Source: Picochlorum sp. 'celeri'
Lineage: Eukaryota; Chlorophyta; Trebouxiophyceae
DNA length: 64,000 nucleotides
Reading direction: 5' to 3'
NCBI GenBank assembly: GCA_010909725.1
Contig: JAACMV010000024.1
Span: 558,001-622,000, forward strand
The notes under the pieces are model-generated. The model ran no database searches. It saw only the letters and a list, made by a program, of their open reading frames with translations, and was not told the origin of the DNA. A program made the position numbers and the translations under genes. Below are positions 31,737 to 42,669 of the stretch, piece by piece (position 1 is the stretch's first letter; every line of letters begins with the position of its first letter).

Positions 31737-31991
31737 TGTGCCTCAGTTACGATTTATAGGGTTAATATTGGAGCCATCGTGGTCAAACGTATTCGAGTAT
31801 TGCAGAATCAGGGACAGATGTGCTTTTTCTTTGTCCTATTTAAGAAACGACGATTTCAAAAAGAAAGTTTGGTAGAGTCCATGTAACGTTCCATGCAAGA
31901 TGCTTTCTTGATTCAAAGCAATTATAATACTATTTTAAATCAAATAGAAGAGATTAGGGGCGATGACGTGAGATAGTAAGCCTGAAAACGC

Positions 31992-32945
31992 ATGGAACAC
32001 CAGCCAGAAGGGTCTGTCGGTTTTAGCGACCTCAAAGTTGGGTATGCCACAGACGATCATCACGAGTCTCCTGGTGGTGACTGTACACCAAATGATGGAC
32101 GGAGACAGAAGCGGAGAAGGGCTTTTCTAATTCAGCATCACCATGTGCAAGAGAGTGTTGGCCAAGAGGAGGAGGGTGTTGAGGATGCTGTGAGAAGAGC
32201 ATGCCGCTTACCAGACTTTGGAGAGATGTCTCCGAATCATTCTATGTCGAGTGTTGAAGGTATTCCGACTATGAATAGAATGGGGTCACCCAATGCGACT
32301 TCTTCTCCTGGACAACGAGGTGGGGTCCAAGAGGATCAGGCATTGCAGGATGGAGAGAGGGTTGTGAGTGTCGGAGTTGGGGGGTATAGGGTGGATGTGG
32401 ATACCGATATGATGAATATGGTACAGCAAAGTCAGCGTACGGTGAAATCAACACCTCAGCAGCCTCGAAGAAGACAACAACAGACGCCAAAATCACGACC
32501 AAGGAGAAGCAGACTGGGGCACATGCCAGCAGCACGTGGTGGACCTGAAACGCCCAGTGTTCAGAACTTGATATCCAATATTCCAGCGCCATCTCCATCA
32601 GATGCTGGTAGAAATAGAATGCGGACACCATCGAGTCTTGCGAAGCAAGCAGATGCGTTGGATGCAAGAATGCAGTACCTTGCATCCTCTGGCGGAAGGC
32701 TCCTGTCCACCCTCAAGCTCACAGTGCTTCGCACAGTCATGGAACAAGGAAAGATGAAGTCTCTTTGCCACTGTGAAGATTCTCTCGGCGTCTTTCGTGG
32801 ATCTCAGATTATAGTCATAAGCAGTTACGTGCCTGATTTGGCACAGGACGAAGCAATTGTAGTGAACAAACCATGGTTGGTGCTTGATGATGACAATGTG
32901 CCAATTATGATCTGTCTCGGCCACATCCAACCCATTAAACGATAA
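31992..32945 (+). CDS. Unknown protein with disordered N-terminus and small C-terminal fold
   Basis: Not recognised. Single exon, 317 residues. Residues 1-220 are polar and low in hydrophobics, with basic runs (GRRQKRRRAF, QQPRRRQQQTPKSRPRRSR) that could serve as nuclear localisation signals. The last 95 residues look folded: LLSTLKLTVLRTVMEQGKMK, then strands around GSQIIVISSYVPD and NVPIMICLGHIQPI. Alternating strands suggest an OB-like or small beta domain, as in some DNA-repair or telomere proteins, but this is inference. The trigger factor ATG follows the stop by 12 bp, so its 3' UTR must overlap that gene. Confidence 0.6.
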   Translation: MEHQPEGSVGFSDLKVGYATDDHHESPGGDCTPNDGRRQKRRRAFLIQHHHVQESVGQEEEGVEDAVRRACRLPDFGEMSPNHSMSSVEGIPTMNRMGSPNATSSPGQRGGVQEDQALQDGERVVSVGVGGYRVDVDTDMMNMVQQSQRTVKSTPQQPRRRQQQTPKSRPRRSRLGHMPAARGGPETPSVQNLISNIPAPSPSDAGRNRMRTPSSLAKQADALDARMQYLASSGGRLLSTLKLTVLRTVMEQGKMKSLCHCEDSLGVFRGSQIIVISSYVPDLAQDEAIVVNKPWLVLDDDNVPIMICLGHIQPIKR

Positions 32946-32957
32946 TTTATTATCATT

Positions 32958-34613
32958 ATGAACATGAATATAGCAACTTCTGGATCAACAGCGCATCGTC
33001 AGTGTGTCGTGACGTCTCGGACGTCAGTGGCACATTCATGCCATGCTTCCCCCTCTTTTCGCAGAATGCGGGTATCTAAGGTATGATTTTACATTTCTAA
33101 TGAAATATGGAATTATTTCAAACATGGATATGGGCCAATGCAGGCTGTTTTCCTCCATGGGCAAAAGCCTCCAACGAGTCGTCAGAGCCTCCGTTGCAGA
33201 GGCCGATCTTTGACGATCATGAATGCTTCCGCATCCAAAACACCGGAAATTGGAGTCAAAGAGGAAAAGGTATCTGAGGCGACGATAAAGTTGGAAGTGA
33301 CAGTGCCTGCGCGAATGTGTCAGGCAGCCTACAGGTCTACCCTGAAGGAGTGGAATGACAAGATTGCGTGTACAGGATTTCGCAAGGGAAAGGCGCCTGA
33401 TAATGTCTTGATTGAGCAGCTTGGAGGAAAGAAGAGAGTGTATGCTACTGTGTTGGCTAATTTGATTGAGAATGTCATGGGACCAGCATTGGAAAAGGCA
33501 CCAAGCTCAATGTCTGCTATTTCTGATAGTGAGAAGATTTTCGAGTCTGGAGAGGAATTGGAAGCGCGCTTCAACCCAACTGAAGATTTGACGTTTTCTG
33601 TGCTGTTTGATGTGATGCCTGAGTTGACGTGGAAGAAGCCATACAAGGATTTGTCAATCACTGTGACAGAGGTGACCAACGATGAGCGCAATGCTGCCAT
33701 TGTGGAGAAGAAGCTTCGCCAATTGTCCAAGGAAGGTGCTGATATGTCTGTTGTATCAGGAAGGGGTGTGAAGACTGGAGATGTGGTCATCATTGATTTT
33801 GATGCATCAATCAATGGAGAGCCTATTCCTGGAGCTATGAGGCAGGGTATGCAGTTGGATACTGATACTGCTGATGAGGATTTCTTGCCAGGTGTTGCTG
33901 GAGCTGTGGAAGGTATGCAAGCTGGAGAAGAGAAGGAAACTCAAGTGACGTTCCCAACGTCCGAGGACTTTTCTCCAGCTGCCCTCCGTGGAGAGGTGGC
34001 AGATATCAAGGTCAAGCTGTCAGAGGTGTTTGAGTATGACCTTCCAGAGCTCACGGACGAATGGGCTGCGGCAAAGATGGGACCTGGGTCTACTTTGAAA
34101 GATGTGAAACAGAGGCTGTTGGAAAACACGATTGCAGAGGAAGAAGACCGTTTGCAGCAGATTATTGCTGATGCTTTTACTGATGCTGTGGCATCCAATT
34201 TGGATGTGAATATTCCTAATTCATTGATTCAAGAAGCTGGTCAGAATGAGTATTCTCGCGAATTGAATTCTCTCATCACCAAGGGTACTATTTCGTATGA
34301 GCAGGCTCAACAGCTTGCATCACCACAGATGCTTGAGCAGTATATTAAGAACAAGCGGGATGATTTGGAACAACTCCAAAAGGCTGCACTTGGGTTTGCA
34401 GATATCCTGGAAAAAGAAAATCTGACACCCACCGAGGATCAGATCAATGAAGAATTCGAGAAGGCTATGGAAGCCATCAGACAAATGCAGAGGTCTGATG
34501 AGTTGAATGAGGAGGGAGTCAGAGATCAAGTAACACAGTCATTGGAAACTCAGCTTGTCATGGATTGGCTTTCAACCAACTGCGAGGTGAACAAACTCCC
34601 ATTCGAAGGGTAA
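32958..34613 (+). CDS. TIG: Plastid trigger factor-like chaperone
   Basis: Two exons, join(32958..33080,33144..34613), 530 residues. The first exon supplies the transit peptide (Ser, Arg, His, Val rich); intron 63 bp with donor gtatga and acceptor tgcag. The ribosome-binding domain carries the signature GFRKGKAPDNVL near residue 110. A FKBP-type isomerase domain follows (RGVKTGDVVIIDFDA, FLPGVAGAVEGMQAGEEKE), then the long helical C-terminal arms. Trigger factor binds nascent chains at the exit tunnel; plastid forms are reduced in peptidyl-prolyl isomerase importance. Start choice: first ATG; a second Met two codons later is equally possible. Confidence 0.9.
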
Positions 34614-34650
34614 TGTATGATTCAATTATAACATTATAAGTTATACATAT

Positions 34651-35534
34651 TCATTTTTCATCAATGTGTAGTCGAGCTGCAACCTTGTATTTTTGTTGAG
34701 ATTTGCTAGAAAGTGATTGTTCAAAGACCCAATGATCTACCACTTGAAATACATCCTCCCCCCCTGCTACAATATCACCATTTTTATTATACGCTTTAAA
34801 CGCCTGCGTGCTAGGTATTCTTACGGTGAGTTGGACAAATGCTGTCTCATCATTCTTTTGGTCAGCTGCAATGACCCTTGCCTGGACCAATTGTACATCA
34901 TACAAATCGGGCTTTTCTACCATTCTCCATTCGACTCTATGCCAATCTGCTTTTTCTCTATGCTTCAGTTGCTTCTTCATATCTGAATAGATGGCTGGTG
35001 TGGCCAGCTGCCGCAATTTTGACAAGTCTGCCTTTGCCAAGGCCTCACATGCACTCGTGTATGTTTCTAATGCATCCAGTTTGAAGTCTCGAAGGTTCCA
35101 ATTTTTACTCTTCTTCAGTTTAGAGAGCGAGTACATGGATTTCCATGAATCTTTCCACCTATTCCATCGAATGCCCCAGCCTGATGGAGTAAAATACGAG
35201 GACAATGGCAACTGCTTTTTGGGGCCCTTGTATGGTTCTGCCAAGACGTTACTAGACACCATGGAAGGCTTGATATACTTTGCCCCCCAAATCTCTGCTT
35301 TTGAACCCACTGTGCTCTGCATACCTTTGGGCATCTTGCTTGCAAATGTAGCAAGCTGAAGGGAACTGGTAGCAAGACACTTGAGAGTCAACAGCCCGTC
35401 GTCTCCACCCTGCACATCGCACAATGTGGTATGCCATTAATTCAATTCAAAATATCCAATTGTAAGATATCACCTACCAGATACTTTGAGATCTGTCCCA
35501 TCCGGACCAGGCCACTGCTAAGAGATCTCTGCAT
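34651..35534 (-). CDS. Mitochondrial ribosomal protein mL45-like (Tim44-fold) protein
   Basis: Two exons, complement(join(34651..35409,35478..35534)), 271 residues. The first exon is a short amphipathic presequence (MQRSLSSGLVRMGQISKYL), donor gtaggt. After a linker comes SYFTPSGWGIRWNRWKDSWK, then the Tim44-like fold: helical start (FKLDALETYTSACEALAKAD) and strands (VEWRMVEKPDLYDVQLVQAR, AFVQLTVRIPSTQAF) and the end HWVFEQSL. The fold is shared by TIM44 and mL45; lack of the TIM44 N-terminal Hsp70-binding part and the size favour mL45, which ties the mitoribosome to the inner membrane. The upstream Met at 35624 would overlap the ENGase stop and is rejected. Confidence 0.72.
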
Positions 35535-35604
35535 TTCTATTGGTAAGGCGCCTCTCCTAAAACCAAAAGCAAACACCAATGTGAAAAAATAAAAAATTAT
35601 GACA

Positions 35605-37851
35605 TCATGATGGTTGCGTTTCATGTGCTACAGATTCCTCCTTATCATGCACCTCTGGAAATGTCAATGTGACTGATGTTCCTGATCTCACAGGTTGTGC
35701 TTTATCTCCTACTTCAGTCAGCACAAAAAATCGTACTGCTACCACGTCTAAATCCAGCCTTTGGTTCCTGACAATGTATATAGGGGCTGTGATAGTAGAA
35801 AGATACTTGGCATCACCCCAGATGAGGTGGTCATTATCTGGGTTTTGAATTGCCGTCTTCATCCAGACTTGGAACCTGCGAATGGCCCTTTCAGATTCCC
35901 ACACGAGGCTCAGGGTGATTTCCTTTCCAACAGAATTCTCAGAATCATCAAAAACGAATCGTAAATCGACATTTTCAGGAATGATTGGCCCGACAGGGGA
36001 GCATTGAGGAAATGGTTCATTCATAAACCACATGGAGATATTTCCGATTGCTGCATGGCACTTGCACATGGATCCACTAGTCAAAGGTCGAATAATCGCA
36101 TCAATGTTTGTTATATATCCCTCTTCGAAAACCCAAGCCGGTACATCCGGGGCTGGTATGCCAAACTCACAAGAAATCCATGGGTGGCCTTCCAATGGCT
36201 TGATATCATCAGCGTCCTTCTCTAATGTGTTCAGACAAACCTGTCCATTCTTGGACTGTTTTGATGGATGTTTAACGAGAGCAGTGGACGAAAAGCTTGG
36301 CTGAGAATCCTGAAGTGACAATGTCGTTCTATCACCAATACAATCCAATTCCAACATGACAGTTTCTCTCTTCTCGGAAGCATTCAAATTTCTCGACACT
36401 TTCAATACTATTCGTAGACAAATACCCTTTGACATCGCTGATGTACACCGCAAAGATATTCCGTGTTTCCCAGCGAGTCCAATATACGACTGAAACAGTC
36501 TGACTCTTGTTGGCTCGCCAACACCTCCTTTAATCACAAAGCAATTAGATCGATTATACGCCGTTCCCTTGGTCACAAAGCACGTCATCACATTCGTGTG
36601 TAGAGAATCGTATATCCAAGGCGTGCTCTGTATACTTTGTAAACTGAGATTGTACCATGGAGACCCAACAGGGTCACACATGTGCCCAGCAGAGTAGTAT
36701 GCAGACCCTGACCCAATACTGAAATCTGTCGAGAAGGGCAACGTCATTATCGTTTGCCGTCTTCTATTCCACACTTTATCAATACGATACCAAAATTCAT
36801 CATCGAAATCATACCACTCTCGATACATGGTCGACAGCGGCCCGTCATCGTCACCAGTTGCTGATGGTGCACCATTCTGCGCCTTGTCCATATAATGCTG
36901 ATATGGCCAACAACACCCAAACAGCGCCACATTCATACCCGCATTCTTCACTGCTTCCAAACCAAGATATGTATTCATACCACCACCTCCGTACGTCCCC
37001 CTTCCAAAACAGTCAACGCCTAAAAACACATCACCTCTTCGTTCTCCAGCAGCATCCCGAATCCTGTTCGGATCTCCTTCCTTCCACGTATAATTTATCC
37101 AAATTCCATCGCATCGCTCAAAGAAGGGTCTATTCATCTTTGTAAGGCTATTCTGCCAGTCCAAGCGACCCTCAATCGTCACCGCATCGTACCAAATCAC
37201 GTGTGAATGTGGTATGGCTGTATGCATTGCTGTTGTCAGCAATGACACAAACTCCAACATCATGGACACCTCGTCCGTCTCCAAAGCATTCTCAATATTC
37301 AATATCCATCCATCAAATCTGTAATATAATGCTATATTTACAAGCTGTTGCACACATCGCTCCACTTTGGACCTTGAAGACAGCATATCACTGCATATCC
37401 GTCGCCCCTCATCCCACTCTGTAATCACAGTACCAAGAATGGGACACCCATGTTTATGCGCCGCGTTCGTCCATCCTGGAGGAGGAATCGTGATGAAATG
37501 GTGACTGAAATACACAAAACCATCTATGGCGTGCCAATGCCGAAATACGTATCCATGAGGATCCCTCCCGCCAAGCACATGGCGATCCTCCAAATACCCT
37601 CCTTGCATGTCATGGCAGCAGAGAATTTTCTCCCCATCTGACTGCAATCCTTCCACTCGCAACTTGGGAAGCTTCTCATACGGAACATATAACTCTCGAG
37701 ACACATAGTCCTGAGCAGGCTTCCACGACAACAATTCATCAACATCCTTGAGAGGTGAAAACTCCCCACACATGTCTCGGACCAGAGTCTCTGGCATTGT
37801 CATATGGCAGGTATCACCTTCCTGTTGCATACTTTCAGTCGCATCCCCCAT
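35605..37851 (-). CDS. ENGASE: Endo-beta-N-acetylglucosaminidase, glycoside hydrolase family 85
   Basis: Single exon, 748 residues; the ATG at 37851 is preceded by an in-frame non-ATG codon. The GH85 barrel begins around YVFRHWHAIDGFVYFSHHFI. PPPGWTNAAHKHGCPILGT and RFDGWILNIEN carry the catalytic Asn-x-Glu pair of the family. GIWINYTWKEGDPNRIRDAA and VFLGVDCFGRGTYGGGGMNT follow. C-terminal beta domains (about residues 430-720) are typical of the eukaryotic enzyme. It cleaves the chitobiose core of N-glycans, releasing free oligosaccharides from misfolded glycoproteins in the cytosol; no signal peptide is visible, in keeping with that location. Confidence 0.9.
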   Translation of the reverse strand: MGDATESMQQEGDTCHMTMPETLVRDMCGEFSPLKDVDELLSWKPAQDYVSRELYVPYEKLPKLRVEGLQSDGEKILCCHDMQGGYLEDRHVLGGRDPHGYVFRHWHAIDGFVYFSHHFITIPPPGWTNAAHKHGCPILGTVITEWDEGRRICSDMLSSRSKVERCVQQLVNIALYYRFDGWILNIENALETDEVSMMLEFVSLLTTAMHTAIPHSHVIWYDAVTIEGRLDWQNSLTKMNRPFFERCDGIWINYTWKEGDPNRIRDAAGERRGDVFLGVDCFGRGTYGGGGMNTYLGLEAVKNAGMNVALFGCCWPYQHYMDKAQNGAPSATGDDDGPLSTMYREWYDFDDEFWYRIDKVWNRRRQTIMTLPFSTDFSIGSGSAYYSAGHMCDPVGSPWYNLSLQSIQSTPWIYDSLHTNVMTCFVTKGTAYNRSNCFVIKGGVGEPTRVRLFQSYIGLAGKHGISLRCTSAMSKGICLRIVLKVSRNLNASEKRETVMLELDCIGDRTTLSLQDSQPSFSSTALVKHPSKQSKNGQVCLNTLEKDADDIKPLEGHPWISCEFGIPAPDVPAWVFEEGYITNIDAIIRPLTSGSMCKCHAAIGNISMWFMNEPFPQCSPVGPIIPENVDLRFVFDDSENSVGKEITLSLVWESERAIRRFQVWMKTAIQNPDNDHLIWGDAKYLSTITAPIYIVRNQRLDLDVVAVRFFVLTEVGDKAQPVRSGTSVTLTFPEVHDKEESVAHETQPS

Positions 37852-38496
37852 CACGAACTCTAGGTATCAAGGATGTGGCACGCAACCTCGATATGCTATC
37901 CCTCCCCTGTATCTCTCAAAGGCAGGCACAAAAACACCAAGTGGAAGAAAAAAAAAAAAGAGTTGCAGCAGCAGTTGGTCGTGTCAACAGAAGGTTCAGA
38001 CGTTGCTCTGACTGGCACAAAGACAGACCATGACAAGATGCCAACTTTATTGTCAATTTTATATGAATTCTTTCTGGGTATCAATCGCTCAGGGTGAGGA
38101 CAAACGAGACAAGTTGTGGGACATTTCTTGAGATTTTTAATTGTCAAATACGGAGTATTTTCAAGTGAAAATGACCAACTCTAATCGCTTGTTTTTCTCA
38201 TCCTACTCAATACTCTGATATTCAAATGTATTCAGATGCATTTTATTAATTTACTAGATGCATAGTGGGCACGAGATACCGGAAATAGTGCTCGGTTTTG
38301 TTTCTCCTCTGTTTGACAAGTAGCACCAGTAAGAAGAACAAGGAACTTTTCACTATTTGCTTCATCTGTCATTTGCATCATGATAAACACGTGGTAAAGA
38401 TGTCGAGTGTATCGTGACAGTCTACTGTTATTGCTGCTACTGCATCTGATTGAATTGTGGTGCTGTTGACTGTTTGGGTCTTCCTGGTAACTGAGC
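37852..38496. other. Intergenic between ENGase and a DAG lipase
   Basis: 645 bp of divergent promoter sequence. It includes an A-rich run at about 37948-37962 and AT-rich DNA at 38130-38260. Reading frames in it are short and unsupported. Confidence 0.5.
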
Positions 38497-40723
38497 ATGC
38501 CTGCTCTTGTCCTCTTTGGAAGGCGATGGCTGTGCGCAGGGGATGACCTGGTGATTCCAGCATTGCAGCTGTCCATATTTCATCTGGTACGGTATCATAG
38601 ACTCTCAGCTCATCGAGGCGTTTCGATAGTGATCTTGACGTATACATGCCTGCCTGCATATATAGACGTGGACAGTGGTATTGTCTGTGTGGCTGGGAGA
38701 AGCTCGCAGAGTTATTGATTGTCCAGAGAAACGTTATTATGAGGCTACTGTGAGTAGTTTGCTGGGAACATGTGCTATTTCAACGATATTGGAACCTGTC
38801 ATTGCATACATCAGCTCTCGTGGTTCAATGTTTGAGACACGAAAAAGGTCAGGACTCACTCATGTAGTCTATGCTGATTTATGTATGAGTGCGTTGCGAG
38901 TGGTTGCGACGATATACGGAACGATCACATTATACAAGCATTCGAATGAATGTCTGAAGTATCCATCTGGATCCTCGTTTAGTTTGGTGAGTTCATATGA
39001 GGCAGCTCTTTGGTGTATGTGGGTTATGATTGGTTCCTTGGCTGCATTTTCTCTCTTGGCCTTTAATTTTTTCCCAAATTATAAGGATCCTGAAGTATGG
39101 AAGAAACAATTTGTATATATCAGCTACTGGTTTTGTTGCATTAGTGGGACAAGGGATGAGGTTGATGGCGCTTTTCGACGTCTAGGGGAATTTGTTGGAG
39201 ACTTACTTGGCCACACAGATCTTACTGTGACTGATGTCTTGGTCATATTTTACCTTGGACGAATGAGACAGAGAATGTTTTTGCATGATGATATTGTCGT
39301 GAAGGGTGATGATGATGAGGACTCGACTCAAATGAATGATGCTGAATCTGGTAGGTTTGTTTTGAAAGCAAAGAGTAGTAGGCGACTGGAACGAATAGGG
39401 TCTAGAGCTTCTTTGGATATTGATAATGAAGGACTTGTAGAGCAATCGAGTGTACAGGAAGCGGCGTACTACATGAAGTATGCCTTTGCTGCATATGGAT
39501 GGATGTTGTATGTGTGGGCAAAGCCTGGGACAGGGTTGGTGAAGCTCTGTTGCAGTGGTTTGATTCCAAATATGCTGAGAGCAAAGCATGGACTTCCTAT
39601 AAACATTCGTAAATCTCCGTATTTGAATAGACAAGCAATTATGTTGGTGTCAGAGCTTGAGCCACCTGATATACTGTTTGTTCGGTTGGAGGGTGAGAAT
39701 AAGGATGTTTTACCATACTTTATTGGGTTGGATCACAAAGAAAGAAAGTTAATTATTTCCATTAGAGGCTCAATGAGTTTTGATGACGTGGTGCGAGATT
39801 TAAAGTATGATCCAGTTGATGTTGATGATTGGATTTGTGCGCATGACACCCCACCAGACTTGGAGGAGATGCATCGAGATGAGACTGGTTTTACTGGACA
39901 TCGTGGGATTGTGGAGGCAGCTCAAGCAACGATGGAAGATATTAAATCTACTGGAGTATTGAGGAAACATCTGCTGGATCCTGATGCTCCTCACAGAGAG
40001 TATGGAGTTGTTGTCTGTGGTCACAGCTTGGGTGCTGGATGTGCTTTTTTCGTCGGCTTGCATCTACGATCCATTTTTCCTAATTTGCGATGTTTTGCGT
40101 TTAGTCCTCCTGGTGGACTCGTATCAATTGATTTGGCGACTTCATGCAAGGACTGGTGTATCTCTACAGTTTGTGGCAAGGAAGTGATTCCTAGGCTCAC
40201 GCTGGGGACTCTAGAACGTCTGCGAGATGATCTAGTGCTCCTGAGTATGTCAAGTAAAATGTCCAAGATTCAGATCCTGATATCAATGATGACGCGGTAC
40301 ATGTGGTCAGACCCAGATTTGTTCTATTCGGAGGAAAATTTACCCGAAGAACAACAGGAGTGGTTACATGCGTATGAGGAAAGTATTCATGCACCAAGCA
40401 ATGTACGCAATATATTGAAAAGAGCGCGTTCATTTGCTCCTCCAGGGAAAATAATGTACTTTAAACCTACCGGAAAGGTGAGGAAACACAGGCGACTCCG
40501 AGGAAAATTATCGAGAGAATATGTGTGTACCTGGTCAAACCCAGCATCTTTGATTGACAAGGGAATAATTGTCAGTGGGAGAATGATGAAGGACCATATG
40601 CCTGATTATAGCTATGCTTTGCTGCAAAAACTTGGTGGTCTATCCTTACGAAAAAGAAAGTCTGTCTATATTGCAGACGAGGTCGTCAGTAGCGTTATCG
40701 AGGATGTGCAAACCTCTCATTGA
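38497..40723 (+). CDS. DAGL: Membrane sn1-specific diacylglycerol lipase (DAGL, lipase class 3)
   Basis: Two exons, join(38497..38586,38666..40723), 715 residues. The first exon gives MPALVLFGRRWLCAGDDLVI, almost the animal DAGL N-terminus; the 79 bp intron (gtacgg...tatag) joins in phase to TWTVVLSVWLGEARRV. Four transmembrane helices fill about the first 170 residues. The lipase domain carries IISIRGSMSFDDV and the nucleophile elbow VVCGHSLGAGCAF near residue 480. Where DAGL has the catalytic Asp (GKDLVPR), this protein has GKEVIPR, a Glu; the catalytic His is likely in KDHMPDYSYALL. It should release 2-monoacylglycerol and fatty acid from diacylglycerol at a membrane. Confidence 0.9.
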
Positions 40724-40825
40724 ATGATGGTCAACGTCAGTCAGTATATGAACGGCAGATTCAGACACATTCTATCGTATAACCCGCCTTTCGTATCTTA
40801 TTATGAATAGAATCTCTAATAAGAA

Positions 40826-40830
40826 TGTAA
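40826..40830 (+). terminator. TGTAA polyadenylation signal of the DAG lipase gene
   Basis: TGTAA about 100 bases after the stop and only 7 bases before the next ATG, so this transcript must run into the following gene. Confidence 0.35.
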
Positions 40831-40837
40831 CTCGAAG

Positions 40838-41852
40838 ATGAGTTCAAAACTTGGGATGCATGCCCTCCTCATCAATGAACAAGGTCATGAAACCTTGATT
40901 CGTATGGGAGCAGAGATTGACCAGAAATGGCTACCATTCATCCAAAATCATGTGCAAAAAACGCAAGATGAAGCAAAACAACAACAAGATATCTTGAAAG
41001 CGATCCAGATCGACGCAGCAGGAGCCAAAGCGGCGTCCATTATGGAACTCATCAGACTCACAACAGCAACAATCATACAGGATCAGAAACGATATCAGGC
41101 TCAACTCAGACGATGCGTTGACATCTCCTTGGAAGGCATGGCATTAATGGTAGAATCATCAAAAGAGATCATGGACAAGATAGTGCAGCGCGTCATTCAC
41201 CAGGGAAGTGTGGAAGCAAACAGGATGTACCAAGCAATGACACATGTTGAACCTGGAAGAATAACCTCATACCCAGATATCCCACACAGCCATGTTACAA
41301 ACGGCAGTACCACTGTTCACGACATTATTAAACTGAATCAAGAGTATATAGAGTACGATAGAATCTTTCTCGAGAAGACCGCTACGGAGATGTTGCACAC
41401 TGCAGTTCCTGACTATGATGCTGTGGCTCAGCAGTACAACCAAACATGCGAGGAGCTCGAGAGGCTACGAAACACGAACGCTCTCTACGAAGAAAAACTA
41501 GAGCGGATCAGAAAACAGCAACACGCATATACTGTGGACATGAAACATTCAGAGCAGAATCAGCAGCGTGACGAATCACAGCACAAGCAAGCCTGTGTGA
41601 ATCTGCAAGCAGAGACAGACTCGTTGATCCAAGCTGCATTCCATGCCCAGTCTGAATGCCGATCAATCGAGGAAACGGCAAATGAAATCCTCAAATCAAT
41701 CTCATGGGAAAGGTATGTCCTTATGTGCGTTGGAATACGAGGCATTATAATATATACATACACACTGTCTGTGTGTGTGCAGTTCCAAAGTCCTTGAGGA
41801 ATTAGAGAGTATTGTGAAAACAGCAGAACGGATGGTCACACGCCATACATGA
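40838..41852 (+). CDS. Unknown coiled-coil protein
   Basis: Not recognised. Two exons, join(40838..41712,41783..41852), 314 residues; intron 70 bp, donor gtatgtcc and a TG-repeat before the acceptor. Almost wholly helical. Charged heptad segments occur at about residues 30-60 and 195-300 (QQYNQTCEELERLRNTNALY, HAYTVDMKHSEQNQQRDES). The second exon adds VLEELESIVKTAERMVTRH. No membrane segment or targeting signal. Size and shape would suit a subunit of a coiled-coil complex such as a kinetochore or augmin component, but no motif supports a choice. Confidence 0.65.
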
Positions 41853-41863
41853 TATTACTATGT

Positions 41864-41868
41864 TTACA
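41864..41868 (-). terminator. TGTAA polyadenylation signal of eIF5A
   Basis: TTACA on plus, about 90 bases after the eIF5A stop. Confidence 0.4.
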
Positions 41869-41957
41869 TGTCGCACAACATGGGTAAAGAATACTACGAT
41901 GTTCATCTCCAAAACAGGAGACGCTCACACCAGTTGAGCTCGGATGAAATCAAAAGT

Positions 41958-42669
41958 TTAACTAGCGCCAGCGACGCACTTGGCTGAGCAGATCATCTCC
42001 TCTCCCATAGCCTACACAAAAAAATAAAGAATAAAAAATCAGACACCATACGTATATATCACATGACTACCCCATCCAAGCCATTTGAAACAAGACACAT
42101 GTAGGAGGCTCAGACAAGGCTGAAAGTCTGTCATCAAGAAACTTATGAATTTGATGGTACAAGTTGATCCTCTTTGCCACCACACAATGATAAAACATTA
42201 AAAAAATCAAACAAACACGTACAGCGAGGACAGAGACAACAACCTCCTTTCCTTCATCAAAGTCAGCCTGAATCTGCTCAGCGAGCTTGTCCAACTCATC
42301 AGTTCCCTTTGGCAGAGACAAGTCATCCTTGGTATCTCCAGACTCTGTCATCAAAGAGCAGAATCCATCGTCAGAGATATCAATGAGCGTATAATCAGTA
42401 CGAGACACATTTGGAACCTCGCAGTTGTGGGAAGATGGCTGCAAATCTTCCATCTTCTTGTTTGTGAAAATATCCAACGCCGTAAAGTTACATTTGGCGT
42501 GTCCGTGCTTTCCAGTCTTGGATGTAGACACATCCACAACCTTGCATGGGCGACCCTTGATCACAATATATCCATTCTTTCTGATGGACCCAGCCTGCAT
42601 TGGGAATGTCTTGGAAGCTCCAGAGTCGGTAGACTCGAAGTGAACGTCATGATGCTCGTCGTCAGACAT
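41958..42669 (-). CDS. EIF5A: Translation factor eIF5A
   Basis: Two exons, complement(join(41958..42011,42223..42669)), 166 residues. The hypusine site is in STSKTGKHGHAK, near residue 53. SH3-like N-terminal domain (GSIRKNGYIVIKGRPCKVVD) and OB-like C-terminal domain (YTLIDISDDGFCSLMTESG) are complete. The 17-codon last exon, after a 211 bp intron (donor gtacgt, acceptor gtgtag), supplies AMGEEMICSAKC, the family C-terminus; without it the frame would run into intron. eIF5A relieves ribosome stalling, notably at proline runs, and assists termination. It diverges from the eS19 gene. Confidence 0.93.

Noticed and set aside
35442..35624. Upstream start of the mL45-like gene at 35624
   Set aside because: That Met would lie within the ENGase coding end and adds a Phe-rich stretch unlike a presequence; the Met at 35534 gives a normal one.
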